64,000 nt of DNA from Opisthorchis felineus. Taxonomy: Eukaryota; Platyhelminthes; Trematoda; Opisthorchiida; Opisthorchiidae. The position numbers and the translations under genes were made by a program. Below, one piece after another: positions 34,955 through 48,700 of this stretch; the first letter of the stretch is position 1; each line of letters opens with the position of its first letter. The notes beneath the pieces are model-generated. The model did not search any database. It had not been told where the DNA came from and worked only from the letters and a program-made list of their open reading frames with translations. The stretch covers positions 4,178 to 68,177 of the forward strand of contig SJOL01001073.1 in assembly GCA_004794785.1 (NCBI GenBank), in the 5' to 3' direction.

Positions 34955-37165
34955 AAAAAGACACGTCCAACGTGGTTCTGCGGTCTTTGGACCTCCCAAT
35001 CCTTGGTATTCCTCTTGGTGTCCTTTGATGGACATCAAGACATCAACCACGTTGTTTCTCACGCTACTTCTATTTTAAAGCAAGCACGTGCAAGTTCGGA
35101 GACAAAAAACCAACCTGAATATCTGAATATCTTTCAGATACATACATTTCATATTCGCGAGAATTTTTGATTTTTCCGACCATTTCAATTTGAAGTAGGT
35201 TGTTTGATTCAAAATTGACGCCGGTTTGTGACTTTACACACTGGATGCTCCAATGATCCTAGTAATTTCCGGTGAGTGTTGGTTGAAGATGGTGACGAAG
35301 CTGTCACTGGGCTCTAGAGAGAGCGTCAGTTGTAACTGACCACTTGTGGAGTATTTCGATGGTGAACTTGATTTCGAGAAAGGCAGTTTCAGGGAGTACA
35401 GCATTCTCCAGCACCAGTGAGTTGGTCTTTGCACAGAGTGACAGTGGTATCTTGGTAAGGTGTGTTGCGTCAGAAATGAATTAAAAATACTTATGTGGAA
35501 GTGCGATTTCCGGTTATTTCAGATAACTAAACTCATTTGAATAAGTCCAGTGAAGATGCGCTGTAAATTTTCACTGAGAAACAGGCATTATCATAGATAA
35601 CCTAAGGCTGTTGACATTGTTCTGGGAACGACTGCAGATTTCTACGGTAAAATTACAAACAGTTTAAATCTGGCGGTTCCGACTTTCTGTCGTCCGATCT
35701 ACTCAAGGGATGCGCTGATGTCGCTGAACCAGACAGCATCCTTCCACCCGATATTCCTGCTGGTGTCTTGCAAGGATAATGCCGAAGACAAAGTTTTGAC
35801 TTACAGTTTGAATCAACAATCTCGTCAAATTGTTCACAGCTATGAAATGAAAACTGATCTGTCTGCAGGAAATTCACGCCAGTTTGGTGATGAACAATCG
35901 AGGTCTGGCATGGATGCTGTTGTATTTTAGGTCCACAGGGTTGTTTCTCTGCTTGATGGAAGTGACGAGCCTGTCAGACTGGGGTATCTGGATAGTCCAA
36001 AGCGCTTGGAAACATCGGTCGAGATGAATTGCTGCGGCTGCTGGCATAAATGTAACCTTACCAGAGTCTGCCCAAGTTTAGCCAGGACTGTTTAAACTAC
36101 AAAATGTAATTTGTGGGCCCATATAGTATTCAGGTTACTATAATCTACTCTACGTTATCTCCTCTGAACCCAATTTCACCTACAAGAACATGATCAAAAT
36201 TCGATTTTCCTTCTGCCTGTACCGAAACCAACCGTAACTACGTTCTATCTTATACGGCCCTTCAGTCTTGTTGAAAACATTTTGACGATGAATTGCCTGC
36301 GGCCAAGGCTCCTTCACTGATTAAAACCCTGGGTTTCGAAGTCATTAGATCCTTCTATATCTTAAATTATTTTAACGTGATTATTTAATACTGCAATTTT
36401 ATGCACCGAAAATTTACCCTCAGGGATACAAACGTTTTGGTGAGTTGAGCGTTGTGTCCACGAATTGAGTGATGATAAGCGTGGCGTCTTTTGTCTTTAA
36501 CGCCATGCTCGAAACTGTGGAGAAGGTTTGCGTATGTCCATTCTCAATTCGAGCGGGAATTTTTGTCATATCGATCCTTCCCCCCAGCCTTATTGAAGAT
36601 CAGGTCCACTCGTCCATACTTTCTGACCCCTCCAGCTTGACTGAAAGACAAACTGCCCTCCATCTGATCTGATTAAAAAGCATCTTTTGACGCCTTTTAG
36701 TGATGAAAAGTCAAGACTGGGGACAGAAACCAAATGGAAGGTATCCAAGTGGAGTTTCATAGCTTGACCGTTGATGCGGAAGTCCGCAATGTTAACCACT
36801 GGGCAACCCAGGAAGAGTCTTCCTCTCTTCGTCTGTGGAGCCATACAATTCTATCGTTCAAATTGTTTTTCCTGACTTTGTTTCGCATTCTTTACCATGG
36901 ATAAACAATTCAAACAGTACCAGCGCCACTCGGTTCAGTGTTTCGCTTCCCATCTGATTGGTTAGCAGGCTAGTTTTTCTTTTGTTCGCTCTTTGGTACG
37001 AAAAAATTGAACGGCGTTGTGCTCTGCTCTTCCAAGTAATGCTGACAACTCTCTCGAAAGGCAGAACTTTCATCTTCCACAATTAGGCTGTTCAACTGTG
37101 TAGATTTTTAAATATGATAGAATTTCAAAAACTGTTTTTCAAGATGTTTTTAGATAAATATTTTC
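34955..37165. other. Stretch without a recognised gene
   Basis: No firm gene. A minus-strand frame at 36590-36844 has a faint aspartic-protease-like phrase and is discussed under rejected items. Confidence 0.4.
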
Positions 37166-37167
37166 GA

Positions 37168-37262
37168 TTCTACTTATACACAAATCTGCAAAACAATTTG
37201 GCTTTTACCGGAGGCTTACCTGGAAGCCAACTGATTCTCTCGTTTAGGATGTTCTTACAACG
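37168..37262 (-). mobile_element. TIR-HHR element, terminal fragment
   Basis: One decayed terminal repeat is visible: ACAAATCTGCAAAACAATTT, GGCTTTTACCGGAGGCTTAC, CTGGAAGCCAACTG and CTCGTTTAGGATGTTCTTAC. No ribozyme is present. Confidence 0.55.
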
Positions 37263-37264
37263 TT

Positions 37265-40200
37265 CGATTCTGTGTCTGCGACCCTCCACCCAATCATTAC
37301 TTCGCAACAGCTTTATCCGATCTCCTTGTCTCACCTTGAAAATCAAGTTAAAATATAGCCTCTCAAAACGGGTGTTCTTCTGTTGTCGCCCTTCGAAGAG
37401 GAGATCTTTAAGAGCGTCCTTCAGTTGAACGTTAACCTCTTCAACTATCTGTTATTTCGACTGTGCATTTTATTGTGAACGTTTTGCGATGTAATAGTCC
37501 CCTCAAAGATGATTTCACTATTTATTTCTATTCGAAAGCTACGCCATTACAAATGCCCTCACTTTTTTCTGCTTAAATTGGTGTATTCCTTTTTCGTCTA
37601 CATTCGCTCTTTTGCCATATCTTCTGGCCTACCTGGGATGGAATTTCGTGTCTTCAAACAAAACCTGAACCTCATTTTCCAGACTTGTCTCGTATCTCCA
37701 TTTTCAGGCTTTAAAAGAATATTCTTTCTGTTTGCTCAAACTTTTGTTCACCTTAACTCAATGATGTCTGCCCCTGCCTGTCCATTTAAATCCCTCTTCA
37801 TCTAGGCGCTACATTCTTGCAAGGGCAGTGTACATGTTTCAGTGTCAGTTATTTCTTTTTGCTCGTAACCTGACCACCCAACAACCGACAAAATACCCCC
37901 GATTTCAGACAGTGTTTTCAACTTAATCGCTTGTTTTGTGTTTCTCCTGGGCCAACATTCGTCGGTAACCCCGTTTATGATGAGAACACGCTGAAAGCAA
38001 GGATGGTCCAATAAATTCATCGATATAATGATCGTATTTGTCCGATTGCGAGCCATATAGGACGCATCTTTGTTACGATTTTTATTGTACAAAGAGTACG
38101 CCACATTTGATGGGGTTCACGACTGATAGAATTCGGCAATGGATGGTTCTTTACTAATTGCAACTGAATGTGTATTGTAGTGATTAGCCATATGATATGA
38201 CCAACTTAGAGTGAATTGCCATACTGTACGAAAAATGTTTGCAACATGAGCGTAATTTTTCTCTTGGGTCTGTAAACAAATTGTTTGTCAGCAGGTTCTA
38301 AGCATATGTATCAAGCACTCTCAGAGTGTTGAAAGTGTGCTGTTGTTTGAAAAGTTTATGTTGTTGAGGAAGCTTGCCGATGAAATTGGTGTTAGGTAAC
38401 ACTTTGTCTTGAAAGGAGTCGAATCTGCATAGCTAATGTTTCAGCTAGATTTGTTTCAACGAATAAAGTTGAAGTAGATATCTTTCTTTGAATCGAAGCT
38501 TATCAGTCTGGACAAGAAAGCTGACTTCATGTTGAACTATTCTTGTCGTATCTATAGGCCAAACGCGTCTACGAAACTACGTCTCCATATTTCCGTGATT
38601 ATTTAAGTGTCCGGGCTGACCAGAACAAATCACAACCGCACACTTAGCTAAACATACATGCTACATAAATCAGGGTGAAACTACAAAACTGCCAAATCTT
38701 GCTCTACCTGCTTAAAATGCTTAAACATGCTATCTTGATCAAAGAAGAGATATACCTAGGAGGTACCGGCTGGACATCACCCATTCTCAGCCACGTATTC
38801 TTCTGGTTCATAATGGGGATGCTCTGAACTGCAGCAAAAAAACTGCGTTTCAGCCTTACTGTGTACTCCATTTTGTGCGCACATGAACCACCAACCGTAG
38901 CCCAATTAGTTTCAAGAAAGGCCTGTGGGTGAAAACGGGCCCGACCACACGGCGAGTCGAATAAAAATCCTGACTGGTAGGTAAGCTAGCCACTCTGCTA
39001 ACTACTGATAACTAATGAGTAGTTAAAAAGTGAAACATCCAGGTTCATTTGACAGGTGCTGCAGCTAAAACGTGTGCAGTGTCAGTATTCATAAGATTAA
39101 TACGATATCTATACACCTCCCTCTCTTTCGAACTGTCTGCTCCATGCCATAATTAATCCTTATCTGTTACAGACTAGCCGAAATAAGTGTTTCAGGATAG
39201 AAGGGAAGGCTCGAACGGGAATGCTTTGAATTCAGATTCTTCATTTCAGTTGGCCTGTATTTTTTAATCACCAACCAATATCGGGGTCCTCATTTTGCGT
39301 ACCACATAGCCTAGCAAAGCTAGCTTTGGTGCATTAGCAACGTGATTGGTGGGAGAAACCCCCGGATCTTGATAAAATTAGTCGCCGATTAGCCTGTCTT
39401 CCCTAAAACACTAACCGCTTGGATAGTCAGCTGGCCAAATCTACATGTGGATTTAGAAGCCCAAGGATAGGGCCCCCTCTCCCCTGGACAAAATAGGATT
39501 TAAAACGTCGTAAGATACAGATTCAGTAGGTTACAGCTCATGCCAGCTTGCTGATAGGTTTGTCATTTATAAGAATAAAAACAGATAATGAACGCTCCCA
39601 TTCTCAAATGCCAGGACAGCGATAGTCAAAGCAATGCAATGGGTGCAACGAAGTCAAAAAGATGGGGAACCCCGTTTGGTTATCCACCGGTAACTAATTG
39701 GTTCACTTCAGCAATGAGGTGACTTAGGCACGTTGGTATACGCTATATTGTGTTCTGCACCAGATGCGTATTTGTGCGGGGAAATTTTTGTGAATCTGTG
39801 CGATGCCTTTTGGATGCTGCACGATTGGGTTGGTTATTATTCTATTTCAAGAGGAAATCCAAGGAGGATAATGCTCCTGGTAGTGTGTAGAATACATTCT
39901 GCTGGTAAGCATCAAGGAAAGGAATATATTAACCTATTCTAGCCGTGGACAGATACTCCTCTTTCAGATGAAGGGAAAACGGACTTTTGTTTGGGAACCA
40001 GTTTCAAAGTTTTGCGGCTGAAAAGACTCTCCTCAAAGTGCGGCGAAGCTTCTGTTCAGCATATTGCGCTGCATATCACACCTCAACGGAGGCCTAACGC
40101 TCGCGCTGATAACAACATTGGGTTTCTTGATGTAATCATCTGTAAGTGACTCAAGATAAGGAGTAAAGTTGAGTGCCCGCGGTCTAGTACATCTTCAGGG

Positions 40201-42020
40201 CAGATTTTTCGTTCTCTGCACGGCTGTGGGTTGTTTAGGCTTTCATTTTAGCGCTATTCATTTCACCTTCAGAGTTGAATATTGGAAAAGCCTTGATGAA
40301 TTGCTGTTGAAAATTTCATTTCGACCCCATCAGATAAAAAACCTGGAATATTACGGCTAAATATCGGTGATAAAGTGGCGCCTTTCCGTGTTTTTGACAG
40401 TTGCGAATTCAGTTTCGAAACTGTCAATTAACATTGACCTCCGTAGCGAGCCCACGGTGAATTCTGCTTGTAGACCACGTTATAGGGAGATACACGGCAA
40501 ACGGTCGTCGACGGAGTCTCTAGCCATTTGGTGATTTGTAACCAAAAATCGACCGTCTAAGCTGAATTAAGCATATGACCAGTTTCAGTCAAAGGACGTC
40601 AGTAAATAGGGAAGTTGTGCCAAGTGAACCCACATAGGAGTCTTCTGGCCCCCGGTCTTCTATCGAATCAACGAAAGAGTGTATCGTGGGGTAAATTTGA
40701 CCAATTTCCTGGCTACTGATTCTGTGTGGTTTTTTGATAGGCTAGTTATAGTTAGGTTGTGAGCAAACCCTGTAGGACTGACATTCTCGTAAGCTGTTTT
40801 GGAGATTGGCTCATTTGTTTACACGCCCTTGAAGCAGGTGATTACCTGCTGTCCTGTAGTCGTCTGACTCGACTTCATTGTAATGACCCGAATGTCCGTC
40901 ATTTTTCACCGAAACTAAACTGACTCCTTTGCCAGGACGCACAATTTCGTACAGAATTACTTACTTGGCAATCCATGTGCTTATCTGTCCCAAGGATACT
41001 GTAGTTGGCACTGAAAGGGAAGTTTTGATGACATGTTGTTTGAATCTGACTCGAAATGCTGCAGACGGTTTATGTTAGTTGAGGACAGTTGTCAGATTCG
41101 CCTATGAGAATTTTCAAATTGCGTTTCGACAGGAAGACGAGTGTCTTAGCGACAAGCTACACGAGACTTGCAACTAGTGCTTCAGACATATGTCTAGATC
41201 CTGTGTTTGATACATTCCGGTTTGTAGACTCAGAACTGAACCGAAGACTTTTATTCGATGTAAACTCGCTGTTTATCCTTGTGCTGTTAATCAATACTCC
41301 AGTTATCTGCGTACTTTTATCGAGAGAAGCAAATGTCAATGCTGATTTAATATGCAGTTAATGTTCAGTGGCCCCTTTCTGGGTGGAAAACGTACTCTGA
41401 GATATTCGTGCAATTTTGTTCAGACATACACCTATTTTGCTGAGGTGCACGGCATTATCATTCAAACCGGTGACGATCAAAGGAAGGAACTCGTCTGATA
41501 AGCAACTTCTGTCCCTCATGTTCCAGTATTGCAAGACGTTTTACCCGTCCCCCAAAACCTCTGGTCAACACCCTTAGTGGCTTTCTATTCCCCATTATCC
41601 TCAACATAGTTGCCTTAGAAACTTCGCTATGAGGTACCTAGATGCGATCTGTGCTGATCCGCTGCGTTCAAGTTGATTTGCTTTCGGGGATACCGTTATA
41701 TCCCTTCACATCATTAGCTTGGCAGGAATCGTGCTTTACTTTACTTACGAAGAAGTAACATAATGGTGAGCTAGCCCATTGAGATGTGAGAAGAAAGCCC
41801 CGCTTTTCCACGTTGATGAACACGATTCAGATGGAGAACTTCGTAAGGTCCAAGCTGCAGTCTTCGAGTCAATAATCAGTCAATAATCATGGTCAGGTGT
41901 AATTCTGGCTCAATCAATCACTGATGAGTGTTGGACGTGCGCCCTTGAAAGTACGCCTTTTAGTCATGGGCACAAATTTCTATCCCAACAAGTGCTAAAG
42001 CCTGCAACCACTGTTACGTG
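37265..42020. other. Long stretch without a recognised gene
   Basis: Nearly 5 kb with only short open frames. Frames at 37509-37805 and 41089-41361 (plus, about 90-98 codons) look hydrophobic but have no family signature. Confidence 0.4.
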
Positions 42021-42027
42021 CTCTCAG

Positions 42028-42236
42028 CTATCCATAAACCTGTAGATTATCTGACGGTTACCAGTACAGATGTGTTTGTTGTCGGGCCGCTTGAAGAATT
42101 ACAACAGCACATCCTCCGCGACGGAATGTTCGGGAACACAAGGATGCCTAACTGCGGGGTCATAATTCCACTTAAATCTTTTACACTTGTTCCCCCCGAA
42201 CCAGCATTCCCACATCCGCTAAGTTACGTTTGGTAG
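42028..42236 (+). CDS. Candidate 3'-terminal exon of a plus-strand gene
   Basis: A strong acceptor (TTACGTGCTCTCAG, AG at 42026-42027) opens a frame that starts with the last two bases of a codon and runs 68 codons to a TAG at 42234-42236. The peptide contains VDYLTVTSTDVFVV, then LEELQQHILRDG and a Pro-rich end. The phrase with T-S-T-D-V-F followed by a helix-like LEELQQHI resembles the last beta strand and C-helix of cyclic-nucleotide-binding domains. That is a weak, short likeness, and the conserved glycine and arginine motifs would be on an earlier exon that I did not find. Its base use looks coding. The exon would end about 250 bp from the terminal exon of the SLC35F-like gene on the other strand. 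Confidence 0.35.
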
Positions 42237-42486
42237 TACTTTTGTGATTGATTAGCTCACCAATTTCGGCACAGTTCACTATAAGGCAGTGAGGCAATGG
42301 TAAACTAACCCAGCCGCCGATGCATAAATTGTGCAGACGCTCCGTTAAATTTCATATGACCAGTGAGTATGCAAAAGCCGAGAATTATTACTTATGAAAA
42401 GGATGTTGTATACACCCTGGCCACTGGAGGTGCCAAGTATAATTGCAGAGTGCACATCTGGGGAAGAATTTTCCGTGTCAGTAGAA

Positions 42487-42762
42487 TCACACTTCTGCTG
42501 CCGTGGAAGCTGATGCAGATTTCAACAGTACGCTGCTAAATCGGCTCCTCGCTTTACTGAACGACCCCGACGTCGTGTTAGGTGGGAGTACTCCGGCACT
42601 TCCTGGCCTGGATCCACCGGAAACACTCGATGTAGGAACTGATACACGAGGATTTGTCAGACTCGTTGGTTGAGGTGCGGAACCTGTTGTCAGTCGATTT
42701 CTTTTGCCTGTCGGACCAGTAGCTTTTGGGGAACGACTTCGTTTCATTGCTCTTGCGGTTGC
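42487..42762 (-). CDS. SLC35F-like gene, terminal exon (cytosolic tail)
   Basis: The acceptor is AG at 42764-42763 (CATCCTGAAG). The exon starts in phase 0, as the preceding exon requires, and runs 91 codons to TGA. The peptide is basic and Ser/Pro-rich: [18 protein letters not shown], then [10 protein letters not shown] and [10 protein letters not shown]. It has no membrane segment, as expected for a C-terminal tail after the last helix. Its GC content is visibly higher than the surroundings. The assignment to this gene rests on strand, order, phase and character, since tails are not conserved. The pyrimidine tract before the acceptor is weak, and an additional exon in the 5.6 kb intron is possible. 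Confidence 0.5.
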   Translation of the reverse strand, partial: ATARAMKRSRSPKATGPTGKRNRLTTGSAPQPTSLTNPRVSVPTSSVSGGSRPGSAGVLPPNTTSGSFSKARSRFSSVLLKSASASTAAEV

Positions 42763-45700
42763 CTTCAGGATGTTTGGAAATACGGGCAGAATTTACAAAT
42801 AACCAGAAGATGCTTTAAAGTAAGCTAGTATGAAGAAGAAACTGAACAAAGCAACAGCTAGATTGGGAGCGAATTACAACCTGAACGAATTTATACGCAC
42901 TAGTGGTGTCCGAATCACAAACAGGGTGCATTTCGGAAACCAGTCTTGGACAGATCACTGAGATACTATCGTTGGACTATGTTGTTGTTGAATTGGTCTG
43001 TGACATACTGTTTAAAAAAATTAATCTGGAGTGGTGCCAACTAAATGCACTGCGTCCAATTGGAACATGAGAAAAGGACACCAAAAATAACAACCGAAAA
43101 TGCACTTCCGTTCAACTGTAGTGGCTTCTATGAGAGAAAAGTTGGTGGGCTAGCGACAGTTGCCGTAGCAACTGAGGTGCTTCACTTTCAGCGGCCTGGA
43201 CGTCATTGTTTTCATAGTGGTGTTTATTGCTTTGGAGAATCAAATGCACGACAGTGCTGATCAATAAGTTAATTTCATAGAGATTTTGCGTAGAGATTTG
43301 GTTTTCACGGGAGACTCACCTGGAACCAAGCTGAATAGCTAGTTTATGGTATCCCCTCCGTGGAAACCAAATTGGATACAGATGAGTGTATTAGTCGAAT
43401 ACTCATAAGGCTGCTGAAAACCCTTCGACAGCCCACGAGAGGTTCAGCTGCGACTCAATAGGGTCTGCAGTTAAAACTGAATAAGTGTGCTGATCAGATG
43501 GTGGGCAAATTTCGTGTAATTTGGGTTCAAGTGGGACATAATGCTAACCGAAACTCGGAGACTGCGCCTACCTGATGAGTCAGCCCCAAGAATAGCGAAA
43601 CCGGTCGCTGGCTGTCGACGTGTTTTGAGCAACTTTATGAGCAGTGTATTACGTGTATAGTTTAAGTTCAGACTATCTTAACTTGCAGCAAGACATATTA
43701 GGCACTACCTGAGGTGCACGTGCTTGACAAGCAAGTGTGGATGAATAAACGTCCGTTACGGTGACCAGAGACAGTGAGTGCAAATTGTGCGTTTGTAGTG
43801 ATGAATACTGATTGTGGATTTTATGCACAAGGTGGAGCGCGGGAACCAATCAAAATGTACTAGGAATATTGACTATTTTTTAAAAACAAATTTGCACTCC
43901 GCAACGGTGAATCGATCGGTGGTCAGCAGACAGTCAATTGGCACAACCGTTTATCTGGTGGCTTCCTACCAGATTGCAATGCTTGTGGCTGTCCTGAGCC
44001 AGATAAGTTTAACGAATGAGGAGAATCGGATAAGGCAGCTACGGTTACCTATACCCGGCACTCACCTTGCCGCAAAGGACGTCCCGCCGACACCTGCGTA
44101 CTAGCATGTGTGTCTGTGTGAATATTCGAACCTGACCAACTTACACATGCGCGTTCGTATCCTGTTTGTTGAGCCTGCCTTGAATTGTTTACTCATGGGT
44201 TCCGTGTGATCGTCCCGCCCATCAGAATCACGAGACTGTCGTCAGAAGTGGCGACCGCAACCCACACTACCGAGCCAACATTCCGCTCACCGCTGTTTGG
44301 TGTGCGGTGTTGACACTGCACTATGCCGGTCAGTGACAAACTTGTGCACTTGTTGACGCTGCGAACGTCGACAATTGGGGTTTGTTGTATAAAATTACTT
44401 ACCCTTGTGTAAATAGTACCGTAGAATTTCGAACCCAATTCTTCCGTTTGATACTCGCGTCATTCAAAATTCCGTATCGGGAACCTGAACAGCTGAATTA
44501 TCACGCCTGAGCCGGAAAATATGTCCGAACGAACGTGTATACTCTGCAGGACAATCTTCGATCAATATAAGTGGTTGCGAGAGTTGTAGAGTTCACATTC
44601 ACGTTGTTCTCACTTGAACAGCCCTACTTCTGTCTTGGCCCTCACCTCTCATGTAATACGTCCGCTGATCAAGCGCCCCCTGTGGCCAACGATACGCACT
44701 GCTAATGTGCTCTAATATACGCGACAATCGAGTGGAGTGTTTCATCTATCTGGTGTGGACTCACCGTCGTAATTGCGCCAGCTCAAGGAAATGCAAATTC
44801 GACAAGTCTCGCAATCAACGACAAGTGAACACTACAAGAGCGCTGTTCGATTTCTGAAGAAACGTTATGACAGACGAAGAGTACCCAGTATTTGGTAGCG
44901 CTGTCTCTTGGTGAATCCCCAGATCGTGGACAGATGGATGACCTCTTTTGGAGCTGAGCCATGAGAAGGCCACTTATGGTAAACAGGTGGTGGTAAAAAA
45001 CAGCAGCTATATTATCAAGGCCTGGTGGGTTCGGTCCGGTCAGGTGGTTCTAAGTAGTAAGTAGCACGTGTCCAATGAAGGTCGTCTGACAGGATCTGGG
45101 TGAGTGGCCCTCAATGATCGGGGAGGTGTAACATTATCTATCATCATCGCTCTAGAAATAGCGCGTTTCACCAGATTATCACAGGCTTCTCAGCATGGCG
45201 TACAAGGCACATGGACAAGAATGTAGATCAAGCAGTTTTGACACTCGCTGGCATACGTGACCGTAGATGAACGGCATCCTGGGCGGTTTCCTTCCATCCA
45301 GAGATCCTACGAACGTATGAACTATCTACATGGTCATTGAGTCCCAGTGGACCGTGTTCCGCTCTGTTATTTTTCAGGTCAGGTTTCTGAGAACAGAAGC
45401 TCCCACTGAAGACTCAAAAAGATCCTGTACTTCAGCCTGGGCAACCGGATGATACCTCACCTTGGGACAATTTACGGACCGCCCCTGCATCTACCACCAG
45501 CATTTCCAAAGGTCTTCGCCCACCCATTTTACCACAATTTCAAGGCTGTATATACAGTTGCTCTAGGAGAAACCTCACCGGCGCGTTTGTCCGAATTCGC
45601 ACACAATTTAGGCTTCAGTGTTTCGCTTTACGCGCGCTAATGCGTATCGGTCAACTGGCTGGTTTGACTAGAACGTTTGAGTGATGTGGAATTTATATAA

Positions 45701-48700
45701 GTTGCCTTTACTAGATGCGCCTATGAGTTTCGTCTGTGCCGGTGTTCTTACTACTTCCAGTAATATAGCTGAGATCGCTCTGCGTGACTGGATCCCGCCG
45801 GACAGTCTTCGCCATATGGCAATGCTTGCAAGCTTATTTTGAACTAACACTCAGCGAGTACGCAAGAATAGTTTGAATAAGATCACGGACTATTTTTACG
45901 GATACCTACTCAAACTGTTTCAGAAGGCAAAAAAGACAACTAATGTGGTATGGACCAGTGATTAGAACAATATTTATAGATGAGCGGGTTCGTTTTGCTG
46001 ATCGTTTTGGTTTCCACATCGCCCGAGTTCCCACTAAGCCACTTGCTGTTTTACCTTGCCAGCGCAAAAGTGGGGATAACTTGATACTTTTGCCATCGTT
46101 TGCAAATGCCCGGGTTGAGTTCAAAGTTGTCCTACTTGTGTTCCATTATAGTCGACTGCTTCGACAATTTTGGTGAATGTAAGACCATTGGATTAAGAAG
46201 CATAAATTTATCTCGACTGTTTGATCCAGCAGTTCTTCCCAGTAACCAGGATAGGCTTAGCACCAGTTTGGGTTCCTCGAGCCCATGAGGTATGGACTGA
46301 AACTTGGCATTCGTGCAAACGACGGTGCATCCAAATGCGTTAGTTAGTCATATTCAAAATGAAATACGTGTACAACAGTGCATCTCTGCTGTAAATCTTC
46401 ATTTGGTTGACGCGCGGAGCCAGCTACTCCAAGACAGTGTGCTCAACACTACGCGCTTAGTCTAAAACCACAAAATCACCAGCAGCCTTCGAGCTGATAA
46501 GTGACCTGAACGAAAGCTGAAGCGGCCACTGGGAGCATCTGAAAGCCCATCCGCTTCACCCACATCAATAATGCTAGGTAGAAAGTTTCTGCTTGTAAAA
46601 ATTACATGAAAAACAGAACACACACACCTGTAAACAGCCTACAAATACGGCTAGGGCGGCATACTTCGAAGCTCGGTTCAATTGGCCAGCTGGTTCCATT
46701 TGGATCCACCGTTGTTCCTTGGCTTATAACGCCTATTGTAAACCACAGCTTCATAGGTTAGGACAGGTACCACGGACGCGTACCAGTGCAAACTATCCAG
46801 CCTAGATAATCTGCACTCTGCACTGTCTGCGGAAAAACTAATGTCCATGTTGTCCAGAATGTGAATCGATTATCGCTGTGGTGATCCAGTTAAAGTACGT
46901 AACGACTGTCACAACGAAAGGAAGAGTAGCACTCTACCGAATGCAGCGAACCCCCCAGTTCACTTGTTTTCCTTCGGCTGTGCAACTGGATTGACGGACA
47001 GGTGAGTGAGGGACAAGCCGATTTCTGCTCTGGTGGAGGTTGTACTAATCTCCGACGGACCCTAGAACAACATCGTATCTACCAGCAACCGAAAGTTGTA
47101 GACTTTCTAGAAATATGTGCATCCAAACGCACAGAAATGCCTCATGAAACTGTCTGCGTATGTATGGGGCACCGTTAAATTACATCGTTTTGCTTGTGGG
47201 GCTACGCAAACAAATGTATGGCAAAGCAAGGGCCCAGGGAAATCAACACTGCCGTTTTCCCATCACCGATGATGTGAGACATGAGTGGTGTAATTCCTTG
47301 TTCCTTTTCCAGTTTGTTGTCGGGGAGATTCTTCAGAGAAAGCTTCTGGAAGCTTGAGTTGAGTTGAGTTATTGTCTAGTCCAGAGGACATTGTTTTGTT
47401 GTGTGATACCTTTTCCTCAGTCCAAAAGCCGCCGGATTGTCTGGCGATTTACGTCGCATGATTCTGCCTGTGTTCTGCATCCTCAGGATGCAAAGTAAAA
47501 TTCTAAATTTGGGTAACCTCTCCATTTGGTATCGCCTTTGGTAGCGGTGTGTTAATCTGGTAGATCGGTTAAGGCAAATCGAAATTTGTGGTAGCACCCG
47601 TGGAGACCACGCTGCCTAGTTTGACATTCGAAAAGTTAAAAGATCTTTGGTGTTGGTCGAAAGATCTAAGAATTTCGCTGAACGTTAGGCTAAGTTAAGT
47701 TTTACGGGTTGTGGGTTAGAGTCACCAATTAGGGTGGACGAATGACCATCCAGTGCCCCACTGTCGTTTATTCATACTCACCAGCAGAAATTGAAAAAAA
47801 ACCCGAGGTGGTCTTCTGATGGCGTGGTTGGTGCGGATGATGAAGTTAAGTGCAGGCTTCGCCACAGTGAGTTTATCTCATCTCCCCAGAGGTATGAAAT
47901 AAATATGGCTGAATGTGACAGACGGTTTGATCAAATGTTGCGCCCATGAAAGAGCAAACAAACAAAGATACGAAACATGCACGCAACAACAAAAGTGAGT
48001 TCCTCTTCCTCGGTTGTTCCTTTCTTCTACTTTTTTCTTCACGACTACTTTGCACAATGCTTGCTTCAGGTTTTTTTTTCGATCGAGTATAGTCACCTTC
48101 TTGGGTTTCCACCAGTTTCGTCCACCATCATTTATGCCATGGTTATTCAATTTTGAGAGTAAAACAAATGTTTAAAGTTTTATAGCTGAAGACTCGTAAA
48201 TTAACGTGATCAATGCGCCAAACCCTAAAAATGGGTCATTTAACACCGGATCGGCAACGGTTTATCCCATATTCCCAACAATCGATCTATCCCACAATCT
48301 TTTGCGAATTCATAAATCATTTTATAGAAACATACTCTTAGTACTTACTTTAAGCAGCTTGTTGGGTAGGGCGTTCAGCACTGACGCCAGAGCAATTAAC
48401 ACCAAACTGGTTATCCAGACGTTGTCAAGCTGAAGGGGTTGTTGTGTCCATAACAGTCGATAAACTAGGGGAACAGTGTGGGGAGGGGAACAAGTGGAAG
48501 CGAACGCATTTCAGAAGTCATGATAAGAACGTTTCACGAAAGTACTCCATTTTGGTGATGGAGAGATCGTCCACGGAATTCTCATCGGTATATCAACCTT
48601 TACATAGTAAGGATGGCCTTTGTGTGGTAAATGTGACTACCGCAATACAATGCTTGCTATGATTAGATTTCAAATCGCTCGACATATAACAGCTATGATG

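Noticed and set aside
36590..36844. Minus-strand frame with INGQAMKLHLDT, like a retroelement aspartic protease
   Set aside because: The residue after Asp-Thr is not the expected Gly or Ala, the flap region is absent and no other pol domain lies near. At most it is an old remnant.
44403..44484. Exon-like minus-strand segment with good acceptor and GTAAGT donor
   Set aside because: Its phase does not fit between the seventh and last exons of the SLC35F-like gene and the peptide is polar; it might belong to alternative splicing, but nothing supports that.
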